Source: Bacteroidales bacterium UBA5197 (GTDB taxonomy: Bacteria; Bacteroidota; Bacteroidia; Bacteroidales; Lentimicrobiaceae). From it: 64,000 nucleotides of DNA. Of this stretch, positions 40,812 through 49,785 are shown in pieces. The stretch is from the NCBI GenBank assembly GCA_002412885.1, contig DHVX01000008.1, positions 1 to 64,000 on the forward strand, read 5' to 3'. Made by a program: the position numbers and the translations under genes. Each line of letters starts with the position of its first letter. Positions within the stretch are counted from its first letter, which is position 1. The notes below the pieces were generated by a model. It was given only the letters and a program-made list of their open reading frames with translations, was not told where the DNA came from and did no database searches.

Positions 40812-43358
40812 ATGGAAGCAAAATTTTCACAACGTGTTAAAGACGTGCTTACTTACAGCCGTGAAGAATCGCTGCGATTGGGCAATGATTACATTGGGGT
40901 GGAACATTTACTTCTTGGTATCATACGTGAGGGTGAAGGAATGGCTATTCAGATCCTCAATCTTTTAGGTGTTGACACTACTGAAATCAGAAAGACCATC
41001 GAAAGAGCCATAGGTTCAACAGCAAGGCGTGACAAAACGGCAGAGAATCTGCCTTTGGTTAAACAAGCTGAACGTGCTCTCAAACTCACTTACCTCGAAG
41101 CTAAAATGTTCAACAGCGAATTAATCGGAACAGAGCACTTATTACTGGCGATTCTCAAAGATGAAGACAATCTGGTTACTACCACTTTAGGTAAACTGGG
41201 TGTTGATTATGACTCGGTTCGCGACGAACTGAAAACCATTATGAGTAATCAGGAGTCAAGAGAAATAGATGAGCCGCGCTCTGAATTACCGGGAAGTTCA
41301 TCTGACGATGATGAAGAAGGCCGCAGCTATGGCAGCACAAAAAAAGTAACTGATTCGAAATCAAAAACTCCGGTTCTTGACAACTTTGGCAGAGACCTGA
41401 CAAAAGCTGCCGAAGAAGGTCGTCTTGATCCTATTGTTGGTCGTGAGAAAGAATTGGAGCGAATTGCACAGATTCTCAGCCGCAGAAAAAAGAACAATCC
41501 GATACTTATAGGAGAGCCTGGCGTTGGTAAATCTGCCATTGCTGAAGGACTGGCCTTAAGAATTGTTGCCCGTAAGGTTTCACGGGTGCTGTTTAATAAG
41601 CGGATTTTTACACTTGATCTGGCATCTCTGGTTGCCGGAACCAAGTACCGCGGACAGTTTGAAGAGCGAATGAAAGCAGTGCTTAATGAGCTTGAGAAAA
41701 ACCGCGATATAATCCTGTTTATTGATGAAATCCATACCATTGTTGGCGCAGGAAATGCTTCAGGCTCGCTTGATGCTTCCAATATGTTTAAGCCGGCACT
41801 GGCGAGGGGTGAAATTCAATGTATCGGAGCTACTACATTAGATGAATATCGTCAATACATTGAGAAAGACGGTGCATTAGAAAGGCGCTTTCAAAAAATT
41901 ATTGTCGATCCGACTTCGGTGGATGAAACGGTTGAAATTCTCAATAATATCAAAGAGAAATACGAAGACCATCATTTGGTACAATATACAAATGATGCAA
42001 TAAAAGCCTGTGTTTCACTTACCAACCGCTATCTCACCGACAGATACCTTCCCGACAAAGCCATCGATGCTTTGGATGAAGCCGGAGCGAGAGTTCACAT
42101 TACAAATATGAGGGTTCCAATTGAAATTCTTGATCTGGAAACCAAAATTGAAGATATCAAGACTTTGAAAAATAAGTCTATTCACAGCCAGAAATTTGAA
42201 GAGGCTGCCAAACATCGTGATACAGAACGCAAGCTTATGATTGAGCTTGATGCTGCCAAAAAACGCTGGGAAGATGAATCCAAAATCAACAGGGTTGAAG
42301 TCAGTGAAGATAATGTAGCAGAAGTTGTTGCCATGATGACAGGTGTGCCTGTTCAGCGAATAGCACAGAACGAAAGCGACCGTTTGATTAATATGGCAGA
42401 CGACTTGTCAGGTTCTGTTATTGGTCAGAGCGATGCCATTAAAAAAGTTGTTAAGGCCATACGAAGAAACAGAGCCGGGTTAAAAGATCCAAACAAACCA
42501 ATTGGAACTTTTATCTTTCTGGGTCCTACCGGTGTTGGTAAAACTCACCTTGCAAAGGTATTATCGAAGTACCTTTTCGATACCGAGGATGCACTTATTC
42601 GTATCGACATGAGTGAATACATGGAGAAATTTGCTGTGTCCAGACTGGTTGGAGCGCCTCCGGGTTACGTTGGATATGAAGAAGGCGGACAGCTTACTGA
42701 AAAGGTAAGACGCAAGCCATACTCTATCGTGTTGCTTGATGAGATTGAAAAAGCCCATCCCGATATTTTCCATATCCTGCTTCAGGTTCTGGATGATGGT
42801 GTGCTTACTGATAGTCTGGGTCGCAGGGTGGACTTCAAAAACACCATTGTGATTATGACTTCAAACATCGGATCGCGCCAGCTTAAAGATTTTGGTCAGG
42901 GTGTAGGATTTGCTACATCAGCTAAACTTTCAGGTACATCTGATTATGCTCAGGGAGTTATAGAAAATGCGCTGAAACGTTCATTTGCACCTGAGTTTCT
43001 CAACAGAATTGATGATGTTATCATTTTCGATTCTCTCGAACGTGAATCTATTCACAAAATAATTGACATTGAACTCCGTCACCTGTTCAAACGCATTGCT
43101 GATATGGGTTATAATATGGAAATAACCACTGAAGCAAAAGATTTTATTGTTGAGAAAGGCTGGGATGCACAATTTGGTGCCAGGCCGCTGAAGAGAGCAA
43201 TTCAAAAGTATATTGAAGATTCACTGGCCGAAGAGATTATTACCTCAAGAATACATCAGGGCGATAAAATTATTATTGATTATGTCGAAAATGCGGCTGA
43301 ACTGAAAATAAATATACATCATTCTCAGACTGAAACCCCATTGCCTCTTGAAAACTAA
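40812..43358 (+). CDS. clpC: ATP-dependent Clp protease ATP-binding subunit ClpC
   Basis: A hexameric AAA+ unfoldase that feeds substrates to ClpP. The 848 residues have a double Clp N-domain (about 1-150), a linker, and AAA module 1 with Walker A GEPGVGKS at residues 234-241. A middle domain carries the UVR motif (QKFEEAAKHRDTERKL), the mark of ClpC over ClpA or ClpB. AAA module 2 has GPTGVGKT at residues 571-578. The VGAPPGYVGYEEGG pore loop and a C-terminal ClpB-D2-small domain are present. No clpP adjoins. It stands alone with its own terminator. Confidence 0.96.
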   Translation: MEAKFSQRVKDVLTYSREESLRLGNDYIGVEHLLLGIIREGEGMAIQILNLLGVDTTEIRKTIERAIGSTARRDKTAENLPLVKQAERALKLTYLEAKMFNSELIGTEHLLLAILKDEDNLVTTTLGKLGVDYDSVRDELKTIMSNQESREIDEPRSELPGSSSDDDEEGRSYGSTKKVTDSKSKTPVLDNFGRDLTKAAEEGRLDPIVGREKELERIAQILSRRKKNNPILIGEPGVGKSAIAEGLALRIVARKVSRVLFNKRIFTLDLASLVAGTKYRGQFEERMKAVLNELEKNRDIILFIDEIHTIVGAGNASGSLDASNMFKPALARGEIQCIGATTLDEYRQYIEKDGALERRFQKIIVDPTSVDETVEILNNIKEKYEDHHLVQYTNDAIKACVSLTNRYLTDRYLPDKAIDALDEAGARVHITNMRVPIEILDLETKIEDIKTLKNKSIHSQKFEEAAKHRDTERKLMIELDAAKKRWEDESKINRVEVSEDNVAEVVAMMTGVPVQRIAQNESDRLINMADDLSGSVIGQSDAIKKVVKAIRRNRAGLKDPNKPIGTFIFLGPTGVGKTHLAKVLSKYLFDTEDALIRIDMSEYMEKFAVSRLVGAPPGYVGYEEGGQLTEKVRRKPYSIVLLDEIEKAHPDIFHILLQVLDDGVLTDSLGRRVDFKNTIVIMTSNIGSRQLKDFGQGVGFATSAKLSGTSDYAQGVIENALKRSFAPEFLNRIDDVIIFDSLERESIHKIIDIELRHLFKRIADMGYNMEITTEAKDFIVEKGWDAQFGARPLKRAIQKYIEDSLAEEIITSRIHQGDKIIIDYVENAAELKINIHHSQTETPLPLEN

Positions 43359-43381
43359 AAATTTTCAGGATAAATTGAATT

Positions 43382-43410
43382 AAAAAAGAGGAGACATCTC
43401 CTCTTTTTTT
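43382..43410 (+). terminator. Bidirectional terminator between clpC and the Mpl-like gene
   Basis: AAAAAAGAGGAG (43382-43393) pairs with CTCCTCTTTTTT (43398-43409) around ACAT, with A and T tracts on either side, so it can serve both convergent genes. Confidence 0.93.
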
Positions 43411-43454
43411 TATGCATATAAATCAATATCACTTAATCTGACATTCAACCAGAC

Positions 43455-44813
43455 TTAAGAAAGTATGTTTTCAGATAATTGTTTAAGATTTAAATTTTCA
43501 AAATTACCGGAACTCATCATGAGAAGATTGGTGTTTTTCCAGGTTTGTGATAACAGAAATTTTTCCAGTATTTCAATATCATTAAATACAAGAAGATCAT
43601 TTTTTCCGAAAGCTTTGCTTACATCATCAACCGATAACAACGAAAGGCGCTTAAGTTCCAATGCGTGATTGCTGTAATAAATAACAGCAGTGTTGGCCAA
43701 ATCCATGGTGTGTTTGTATTCCTCTAAAAAGTTAATATTCAGGCTACTGTATGTGTGTAATTCCATACAGGCGATCAGGTGCCTTTCAGGAAATTGTTCA
43801 TTAACTGCCTGAATGGTCGCTTTAAGTTTTGAAGGGCTGTGGGCAAAATCTTTAAAAACTGAACAAGTCTGATTTGCTGCCACCAGTTCAAGTCTTTTGG
43901 AAGCACCGCCAAAGGTTCTGATTGAATTATAAAACATCTCCTTATCAACGCCTATACTTTCGCAAATAAGCCTGGCTCCTTCAAGGTTTTGCATATTGTG
44001 ATGACCGAATATTTTTAATGCCATCCTTTTTCCTGAAACATCAATGGATGTAATGCCTCTATTAATCAGATAATCAGGGGTTTTGTAGGGAAATAGTAAA
44101 ACATCAGCATTAGCTGATTTTATTACCTGCACAACGTTTTCATCTTCTTCACAATAAATAAGGGATCCCTTTTCGGGAACCATTTTTGCAAAAATCCTGA
44201 ACTGTTCCAGGTAATTTTCAAAAGTTGGGAAAACGTTGACATGATCCCATGCGATCCCACTGATCAGCGCAATGTCAGGCTGGTAAACATGAAATTTCGG
44301 TCTTCGGTCAAGCGCAGAGGTCAGATATTCATCACCTTCGATGACCATAAACCGGGCATTTTCGCTCAACTTTACCATGACATCAAACCCTTCAAGCTGG
44401 GCGCCAACCATATAGTCTGATTCAATTCCTGAGCATCTGAGCACATGAAGAACCATAGCAGTGATGGTAGTTTTGCCATGACTACCACCAATAACAACCC
44501 TTACTTTATCCTTTGATTGTTCATAAAGATACTCAGGATACGAGTAGATTTTCAATCCCATTTCTCTGGCTTTCAGAAGTTCAGGATTGTCAGCTTTTGC
44601 ATGCATGCCAAGGATTATCGCATCAAGTTTGTCATGAATTTTCTCAGGAAACCAACCCATTGAAGTTGGCAGTAAGCCCAGTTTTTCAAGGCGGGTTTTC
44701 GCCGGATCGAAAATTTCGTCATCCGAACCTGAAATGTTGTAAGCCTTTTTGTGCAGGGCTATGGCCAGATTGTGCATGGCACTTCCGCCTATGGCAATAA
44801 AATGAACGTTCAT
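43455..44813 (-). CDS. mpl: Mur ligase family protein, Mpl-like (murein peptide recycling)
   Basis: Mpl joins recycled murein tripeptide to UDP-MurNAc. The 452-residue product starts NVHFIAIGGSAMHNLAIALH, with the MurC/Mpl nucleotide-fold N-domain. The P-loop is IGGSHGKTTITAM, followed by FMVIEGDEY and WDHVNVFPT. The Mpl-type C-domain has FGGASKRLELV and DFAHSPSK. The His-Ser-Pro in the last motif and the lack of the MurC NYGHHP loop favour Mpl over MurC. I start at ATG 44813; five more codons are open upstream. It is divergent from the metallo-hydrolase gene. Confidence 0.88.
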   Translation of the reverse strand: MNVHFIAIGGSAMHNLAIALHKKAYNISGSDDEIFDPAKTRLEKLGLLPTSMGWFPEKIHDKLDAIILGMHAKADNPELLKAREMGLKIYSYPEYLYEQSKDKVRVVIGGSHGKTTITAMVLHVLRCSGIESDYMVGAQLEGFDVMVKLSENARFMVIEGDEYLTSALDRRPKFHVYQPDIALISGIAWDHVNVFPTFENYLEQFRIFAKMVPEKGSLIYCEEDENVVQVIKSANADVLLFPYKTPDYLINRGITSIDVSGKRMALKIFGHHNMQNLEGARLICESIGVDKEMFYNSIRTFGGASKRLELVAANQTCSVFKDFAHSPSKLKATIQAVNEQFPERHLIACMELHTYSSLNINFLEEYKHTMDLANTAVIYYSNHALELKRLSLLSVDDVSKAFGKNDLLVFNDIEILEKFLLSQTWKNTNLLMMSSGNFENLNLKQLSENILS

Positions 44814-44973
44814 AAATGGATATTTCATGCAAAAGTAGAGTTAATATTTCTTCTTCAAAAGGCATAATCAGTCGAAGTGATTGCTTTACTGAAAAACCTG
44901 TTCTTTGTGCCTCAAATGGGCTTCTTTCAAATGTTGTGAAGTTTAAGGATGAGAATCAAGCAATGAAAAGTCG

Positions 44974-44981
44974 TATTTTTG
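44974..44981 (+). promoter_or_regulatory. -7 element before the metallo-hydrolase gene
   Basis: TATTTTTG lies 17 bases before the ATG at 44999 and argues for that start, since a longer frame open to 44816 would begin upstream of the transcript. Confidence 0.5.
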
Positions 44982-44998
44982 CATCAAAACACAATTGG

Positions 44999-45838
44999 AT
45001 GAAGATAACTTCTATTGATGTCGATTATTGGAAAATGGATGGAGGAGTTGCTTTCGGAGTTATTCCAAAATCGCTTTGGAAAAAGGTTTATCCGGAAGAT
45101 ATTGACAATCTGATCCGCATTACCACCCGCGCATTGCTGATTCAAACAGCTGAAAAGAAAATACTGATTGACACCGGAATGGGTGATAAAAGGGGCGAAA
45201 AATATTACTCCTATAAATACCGCTTTGGCGGTGAAGGTCTGATATCCCCACTTGCAAAAGCCGGCCTCTCCCCTGCCGATATTACTGACATTGTCTTTAC
45301 ACATTTGCATGATGACCATGTCGGAGGCGCAACTTATCTGAATGATGCCGGTGAATCGGCAGAGTTTTTTCCCAATGCAAGATATTGGTGTTCAGCGAGT
45401 CATTGGGAATGGTCAAAATCGTCAAACAAGAGAGAAGCTGCCGCATATTTCCATGATAACCTCTCCCCTCTTGAAACTTCGGGCAGGTTAAATCTGATTG
45501 AAAAGGAAGGAAAATGGATTGATGGCGTTGAATTCAGGATATTCAATGGTCACACACGCGGTCAATTAATTCCGGTGATAAAAATCAAGGATCAAACGTT
45601 AGTATTTGCTGCTGATTTTATCCCATCAAAAGCCAACATCCCGATTTCCTACATTCCTGCCGTTGATATTGAGCCTCTGGTAACAATGAAAGAAAAGGAA
45701 GCTTTTTTTGACGAGGCATTGCAAGGAGATTACATTCTTATGTTTCAACACGATTATAACCACGAAGCCTGCCGATTGGTGCAAACGGAAAAAGGAACAG
45801 CAGCGGGTGAAGTTATTAATATCAGAGAACTAAACTAA
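44999..45838 (+). CDS. Metallo-beta-lactamase-fold hydrolase
   Basis: A 279-residue protein with the dinuclear metal motif THLHDDHVGG (His102, His104, Asp106, His107). Further family elements are LLIQTAEKKILIDTGMG before it and later metal residues in FNGHTRGQ, FAADFIP and the C-terminal FQHDYNHE. The arrangement is like the N-acyl homoserine lactonase / YflN-type branch of the superfamily. The substrate cannot be read. Its stop is 8 bases from cysH, so the two are probably cotranscribed; a link to sulfur metabolism is possible but unproven. Confidence 0.85.
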   Translation: MKITSIDVDYWKMDGGVAFGVIPKSLWKKVYPEDIDNLIRITTRALLIQTAEKKILIDTGMGDKRGEKYYSYKYRFGGEGLISPLAKAGLSPADITDIVFTHLHDDHVGGATYLNDAGESAEFFPNARYWCSASHWEWSKSSNKREAAAYFHDNLSPLETSGRLNLIEKEGKWIDGVEFRIFNGHTRGQLIPVIKIKDQTLVFAADFIPSKANIPISYIPAVDIEPLVTMKEKEAFFDEALQGDYILMFQHDYNHEACRLVQTEKGTAAGEVINIRELN

Positions 45839-45846
45839 AACCAAAC

Positions 45847-46557
45847 ATGAAGAACAAAGAAGATATTGATGCTATCAATAACTTACTGGCAGGGAAAAGT
45901 GCGCAGGAAGTTATAGAATGGTTTCTCAGAGAATTTGAAGGAAAAGTTGCTTTTTCAACCAGTCTTGGCGCTGAAGATCAGGCAATTACTCAAATGATTT
46001 CCAAAGTTGATAAAACTGCAGATATATTTACACTTGATACCGGTCGATTATTTCCTGAAACATACGATCTGATAGATCTTACTTCAAAAAAATATGATCT
46101 GAAAGTCAGGGTTATGTTTCCAGATGCCTCCAGGGTTGAAGAAATGGTAAATGAAAAAGGCATTAATCTATTCTACGACAGCATAGAAAACCGGAAATTA
46201 TGTTGCCATATCCGGAAAATTGAGCCACTGAAAAGAGCTTTTGCAGGGCTGGATGCCTGGATTTGCGGACTAAGGCGTGAGCAATCCATCACACGAAAAG
46301 ATTTAAGATTGGTTGAATGGGATGAAAATAACGGACTTATCAAGGTGAATCCCCTTATTGAATGGACGGAAACGGAACTGTGGGATTATATAAAGAGCAA
46401 TCAGATACCATACAACAAACTTCATGACACCGGTTTCCCCAGCATTGGCTGTCAGCCCTGCACAAGGGCAATTCTGCCGGGTGAAGATGTGAGAGCAGGC
46501 CGATGGTGGTGGGAAAATCCTGAAACCAGAGAATGCGGACTTCATAAAAGAGGATAA
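45847..46557 (+). CDS. cysH: Adenylyl-sulfate / phosphoadenylyl-sulfate reductase
   Basis: It reduces activated sulfate to sulfite in assimilatory sulfur metabolism, with thioredoxin as donor. The 236-residue protein has the nucleotide loop FSTSLGAEDQ, then LDTGRLFPETY and CGLRREQS. Four cysteines are arranged as Cys119-Cys120 and Cys202-x2-Cys205, which hold a [4Fe-4S] cluster in APS-type reductases. The catalytic Cys230 is in the C-terminal RECGLH. The cluster cysteines suggest use of APS, with or without PAPS. No cysD/N, cysI/J or transporter genes follow. Confidence 0.92.
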   Translation: MKNKEDIDAINNLLAGKSAQEVIEWFLREFEGKVAFSTSLGAEDQAITQMISKVDKTADIFTLDTGRLFPETYDLIDLTSKKYDLKVRVMFPDASRVEEMVNEKGINLFYDSIENRKLCCHIRKIEPLKRAFAGLDAWICGLRREQSITRKDLRLVEWDENNGLIKVNPLIEWTETELWDYIKSNQIPYNKLHDTGFPSIGCQPCTRAILPGEDVRAGRWWWENPETRECGLHKRG

Positions 46558-46800
46558 TCTGTTTCACTGAATAATTGTTTATCATTTTTAGTCTGATCAG
46601 AGAAGTCTCCTGATGCTGAATGTAATAATTCATGCAAATTTTGTTCTATCTGTTTATTTTCTCAGCATCTGGTTATATGTTGCTATTCTTGCTTTTAATA
46701 ATGTATAATTGATTATATTAGTGTAGATTACACACTTTCTAACTACTGATAAATTAACAATTTGATAACAATCATAATTCATTCTGTTGTTGGAAATTTG

Positions 46801-46808
46801 TATTTTTG
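46801..46808 (+). promoter_or_regulatory. -7 element of the CBM48 gene
   Basis: TATTTTTG lies 43 bases before the ATG; no TTTG at 19-21 bases upstream was found. The region 46558-46800 between cysH and this element shows nothing else. Confidence 0.5.
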
Positions 46809-46851
46809 CACCCGTTTTAGCCAATATTTTGTTTAACCAAACCTAATTTGA

Positions 46852-47160
46852 ATGAGTATCAAAAAACAATTTCTGAAGAGTAAACCTGTTTGCAAAGTAA
46901 GTTTTAAACTTTCAAAGAGTCAGGTTAGCAATGCTTCAAAAGTCTTTCTGTCTGGTGATTTTAACAGTTGGAACGAGAGTGCTTTAGAGATGAATCAACT
47001 TAAAGACGGCACTTTCAGCCAGACAATTGAACTTGAAACCGGCAGAGAATATCAATTTCGATATATAGCTGATGGAGCCTTGTGGTTTAACGATGAAGAA
47101 GCTGATGGTTATAAGTCAAGCGGACACGGCGATGAACAAAATGGAGTTTTGTCGCTCTGA
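46852..47160 (+). CDS. Stand-alone glycogen-binding (CBM48-type) domain protein
   Basis: The 102-residue protein is a single early-set domain of the isoamylase N-terminal / AMPK-beta glycogen-binding type. VFLSGDFNSWNESALEM is the hallmark, followed by GTFSQTIELETGREYQFRYIADGALWFND with the aromatic residues that contact glucan. There is no catalytic domain, signal peptide or membrane anchor, so it should be cytoplasmic. It has its own promoter element and terminator. It may target a partner to glycogen, or sense glycogen; it shares the fold of the N-domain of the window's GlgB. Confidence 0.87.
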   Translation: MSIKKQFLKSKPVCKVSFKLSKSQVSNASKVFLSGDFNSWNESALEMNQLKDGTFSQTIELETGREYQFRYIADGALWFNDEEADGYKSSGHGDEQNGVLSL

Positions 47161-47170
47161 TAATTTCATA

Positions 47171-47206
47171 AAAAAGGCAGAAATTTATTTTTCTGCCTTT
47201 TTTATT
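47171..47206 (+). terminator. Bidirectional terminator after the CBM48 gene
   Basis: AAAAAGGCAGAAA (47171-47183) pairs with TTTCTGCCTTTTT (47190-47202) and is flanked by A and T tracts, so it can also end the convergent LolC-like gene. Confidence 0.93.
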
Positions 47207-47211
47207 TTTCT

Positions 47212-48432
47212 TTAATCATATCTTAAAGCTGTAACCGGACTTATATATTTTACCACCAGCGATGGTATGAGCATCATAACCGTACATACAAAAATCGTTG
47301 CAAGATTGATTATCAGCACTTCTGAAATACCTATAAAAACGGGCACCTGCGAAATAAAATACGATTCTTCGGGAAGTGGAACAAATCCGGTTACTGACTG
47401 AAGCCAGATCAAACCCAAAGCCAGAATATTACCCCAAAGTAGTCCGTAGCCGATTATATAGATGGATGCATAAATGAATATTTTCCTGATGCTGCCATCG
47501 CTGCTACCCAGGGCTTTAAGGATTCCGATGTCGTGTGTGCGTTCAAGAATAAGAATCAAAAGTGTTGATATCATTGTGATTCCTGAAACCAATGCCATCA
47601 GAATAAGTATGATAATCACATTCATATCCTGTATTTCTATCCAGTCGAAAATTTGCGGATAAAGTTGTTTTATGGTTTGACTGTTCAGGTTGTACCCGAT
47701 TGTATGATAAACAGATTCAGCAATTGAATTCAGATCATCAAATGAATCAATATAGACTTCAACACCCGAAACCGTTTGGTTGTCCCAGCCGTTTAGTCTG
47801 CGTATGTGGCCTATATCACCGAAAACATAGGTTTCATCAAATTCGCCGAGACCGGTTTCATAAATTCCAGAAATGGTGAATTTACGTCCTCGGGTAGAAT
47901 TTTCGATAATAAAATACATTCTCAGATCATCTCCGGTTTTCAGCCCGAGCATTCTGGCAACTTTTCCTGAAATTAATACTTCATTTGATGGAGTGCTGTC
48001 CTGAATTTTCGGCAGAGCTCCATCAATAAGTTTATCACTGAAAAAATTCCAGTCATAATCCTTATTAACGCCCTTAAGAACAACGCCTTGTATTTGATCA
48101 TTTGTTTTTATGATTCCTGCCTTAAGCCCGAAAGGCTGAACGTTTCTCACGCCTTCAATGGCTCTGAGTTCGTCCTCATTTATGTCGGTAAGTGATACAG
48201 GTGAGGGTTCGTAAGAGTTGTTTGAACTGAAGCCGGTAATTTGAATATGTGCGCCAAATCCGGCAACTTTATCTTTTATCTGCTTCTGAAAACCTTGAAG
48301 AATAGCCAGAGAAATCAGCATTACCGCAAGGCCGAGTGCAATACCGGCAATGGAAACTCTGATTATTGGTTTTGAGAAAGATGGACCCTTTCCTGAACGC
48401 AGTCTTAAGCTTATGAAATATTCGAAGTTCAA
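47212..48432 (-). CDS. FtsX-like ABC permease of the LolC/LolE (lipoprotein release) family
   Basis: A membrane component of the machine that releases lipoproteins from the inner membrane. The plan is one membrane helix near the N-terminus (GIALGLAVMLISLAIL), a large periplasmic domain of about 230 residues, and three C-terminal helices (NVIIILILMALVSGITMIST, then two more). ERTHDIGILKALGSS is the conserved FtsX cytoplasmic motif. I start at TTG 48432, giving NFEYFIS as in LolC/E N-termini. A TTG at 48453 overlaps the -7 element. No ATPase (lolD) gene adjoins. Confidence 0.85.
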   Translation of the reverse strand: MNFEYFISLRLRSGKGPSFSKPIIRVSIAGIALGLAVMLISLAILQGFQKQIKDKVAGFGAHIQITGFSSNNSYEPSPVSLTDINEDELRAIEGVRNVQPFGLKAGIIKTNDQIQGVVLKGVNKDYDWNFFSDKLIDGALPKIQDSTPSNEVLISGKVARMLGLKTGDDLRMYFIIENSTRGRKFTISGIYETGLGEFDETYVFGDIGHIRRLNGWDNQTVSGVEVYIDSFDDLNSIAESVYHTIGYNLNSQTIKQLYPQIFDWIEIQDMNVIIILILMALVSGITMISTLLILILERTHDIGILKALGSSDGSIRKIFIYASIYIIGYGLLWGNILALGLIWLQSVTGFVPLPEESYFISQVPVFIGISEVLIINLATIFVCTVMMLIPSLVVKYISPVTALRYD

Positions 48433-48450
48433 AGTAGATAATTGTTTCCG

Positions 48451-48458
48451 CAAATTTA
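48451..48458 (-). promoter_or_regulatory. -7 element of the LolC-like gene
   Basis: The minus strand reads TAAATTTG, 18 bases before the TTG at 48432. It overlaps the alternative TTG start, which argues against that start. Confidence 0.45.
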
Positions 48459-48470
48459 ACAGATAAAAGC

Positions 48471-48478
48471 TAATTTTG
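48471..48478 (+). promoter_or_regulatory. -7 element of the DUF1343 gene
   Basis: TAATTTTG matches the consensus; TTTC at 48445-48448 is a plausible -33 at 22 bases. It is back to back with the LolC-like promoter. Confidence 0.5.
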
Positions 48479-48505
48479 GACTTTCAATCTGACAATACTG
48501 CCAAT

Positions 48506-49732
48506 ATGAACGGAAGAATTATGCGAATGTTATATATTTTACTGGCTATGTTTGTATTTCCGATACAATCATGTGGAAGCCCTTTGCAGGAACAAACGTC
48601 TGAAAATCAGCTAAAAACTACTGTTATTAAAACCGGGGCTGAGCGAACCGATCAATATTTTACTAAACACCTGAAAAGTAAAAGAATAGCTGTAGTGGCC
48701 AATCAGACTTCACTGCTAGCCGGAGTGCATCTGGTGGATACGCTTTTAGGCGCAGGGCTCAAGGTTGAGAAAGTTTTTGCACCTGAACACGGGTTCAGGG
48801 GTGAAGCTGAAGCCGGAGCTGTCATCAATAGTGGAATTGATTCAAAAACAGGTTTGCCCATTATCTCTCTTTATGGTAAAAAGAAAAAACCTGAAGCCGC
48901 AGATCTGCTAGGAATTGATTTGGTTATTTTTGATATTCAGGATGTTGGTGCCAGATTTTATACTTATATTTCTACCTTGGCTTACGTTATGGAAGCGTGT
49001 GCTGAACAGAATATTACAGTGCTTGTTCTTGACCGCCCGAATCCACATGGCTATTATGTTGATGGACCGGTTCTTCAACCTGAATTCACTTCCTTTGTCG
49101 GACTACACCGCATTCCCATTGTTCATGGAATGACAGTTGCTGAATATGCACGTATGGTAAATGATGAAGGTTGGTTAAAAAATGGAATCCGGTGCAAGCT
49201 TGAATGGATTGAAGTTGAGGGATATACGCATAGTTCAAGATATAATTTGCCGGTCAGGCCTTCACCAAATCTTCCGGATATGGAATCCATCTATTTATAT
49301 CCTTCTCTTTGTTTGTTTGAGGGCACTCCGGTAAGTGTTGGCCGTGGAACTGACAAGCCTTTCAAAATTATCGGCCACCCTGATTATAAAAAAGGAAACT
49401 ATTCATTTACGCCAGTATCTTTAAAAGGAATCAGTGAGAATCCTCCTCATAAAGGGTTGAAATGCAATGGCATGGACCTAAGCGTTTTTGCTGAAGATAT
49501 TAATGTGAATGGAAGAATCAGGCTTGATTGGTTGATTGAGATGCATAATTCATTGAGCCCTGATGTCAGGTTTTTTGAAAGCTTTTTTAATAAACTGGCC
49601 GGAAATTCAACATTGAGTGAACAAATTATTTCAGGAAAAACAGAAGCGCAGATCAGAGAAAGCTGGCAATCGGATTTAAATGCGTTTAAGAAGATCCGGA
49701 AAAAGTATCTGCTCTATCCTGATTTTGAATAA
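48506..49732 (+). CDS. DUF1343 (NamZ-like) lipoprotein
   Basis: About 408 residues with a lipoprotein signal (lipobox IQSC). The DUF1343 family includes NamZ, an exo-beta-N-acetylmuramidase that trims MurNAc from peptidoglycan fragments. Conserved blocks are IAVVANQTSL, FAPEHGFRGEAEAGA, LVIFDIQDVGARFYTYISTL, VLDRPNPHG, PVRPSPNLPDM and LFEGTPVSVGRGTDKPF. A murein recycling role would agree with the Mpl-like gene 4 kb away. Start at ATG 48506 since it follows the promoter; an earlier TTG at 48476 is inside it. Confidence 0.9.
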   Translation: MNGRIMRMLYILLAMFVFPIQSCGSPLQEQTSENQLKTTVIKTGAERTDQYFTKHLKSKRIAVVANQTSLLAGVHLVDTLLGAGLKVEKVFAPEHGFRGEAEAGAVINSGIDSKTGLPIISLYGKKKKPEAADLLGIDLVIFDIQDVGARFYTYISTLAYVMEACAEQNITVLVLDRPNPHGYYVDGPVLQPEFTSFVGLHRIPIVHGMTVAEYARMVNDEGWLKNGIRCKLEWIEVEGYTHSSRYNLPVRPSPNLPDMESIYLYPSLCLFEGTPVSVGRGTDKPFKIIGHPDYKKGNYSFTPVSLKGISENPPHKGLKCNGMDLSVFAEDINVNGRIRLDWLIEMHNSLSPDVRFFESFFNKLAGNSTLSEQIISGKTEAQIRESWQSDLNAFKKIRKKYLLYPDFE

Positions 49733-49737
49733 AAAAA

Positions 49738-49761
49738 ACGGTGGTTCTTTATGACCACCGT
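49738..49761 (-). terminator. Terminator of the class I aminotransferase gene
   Basis: ACGGTGGT (49738-49745) pairs with ACCACCGT (49754-49761). The minus strand then runs into eight T, so it mainly serves the leftward gene, and possibly also the DUF1343 gene. Confidence 0.9.
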
Positions 49762-49785
49762 ATTTTATCATTAAATTTCAGAGTG

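Noticed and set aside
41327..41782. Minus-strand open frame of 151 codons inside clpC
   Set aside because: It is the antisense shadow of well-conserved AAA+ coding sequence and has no promoter or recognisable domain.
44816..44998. Longer metallo-hydrolase frame from 44816
   Set aside because: The first 61 codons lie mostly upstream of the -7 element and look non-coding; the family begins with the strand at 44999.
48433..48453. TTG at 48453 as the start of the LolC-like gene
   Set aside because: It overlaps the exact -7 element on the same strand, so it would lie upstream of the transcript. TTG 48432 gives the family N-terminus.
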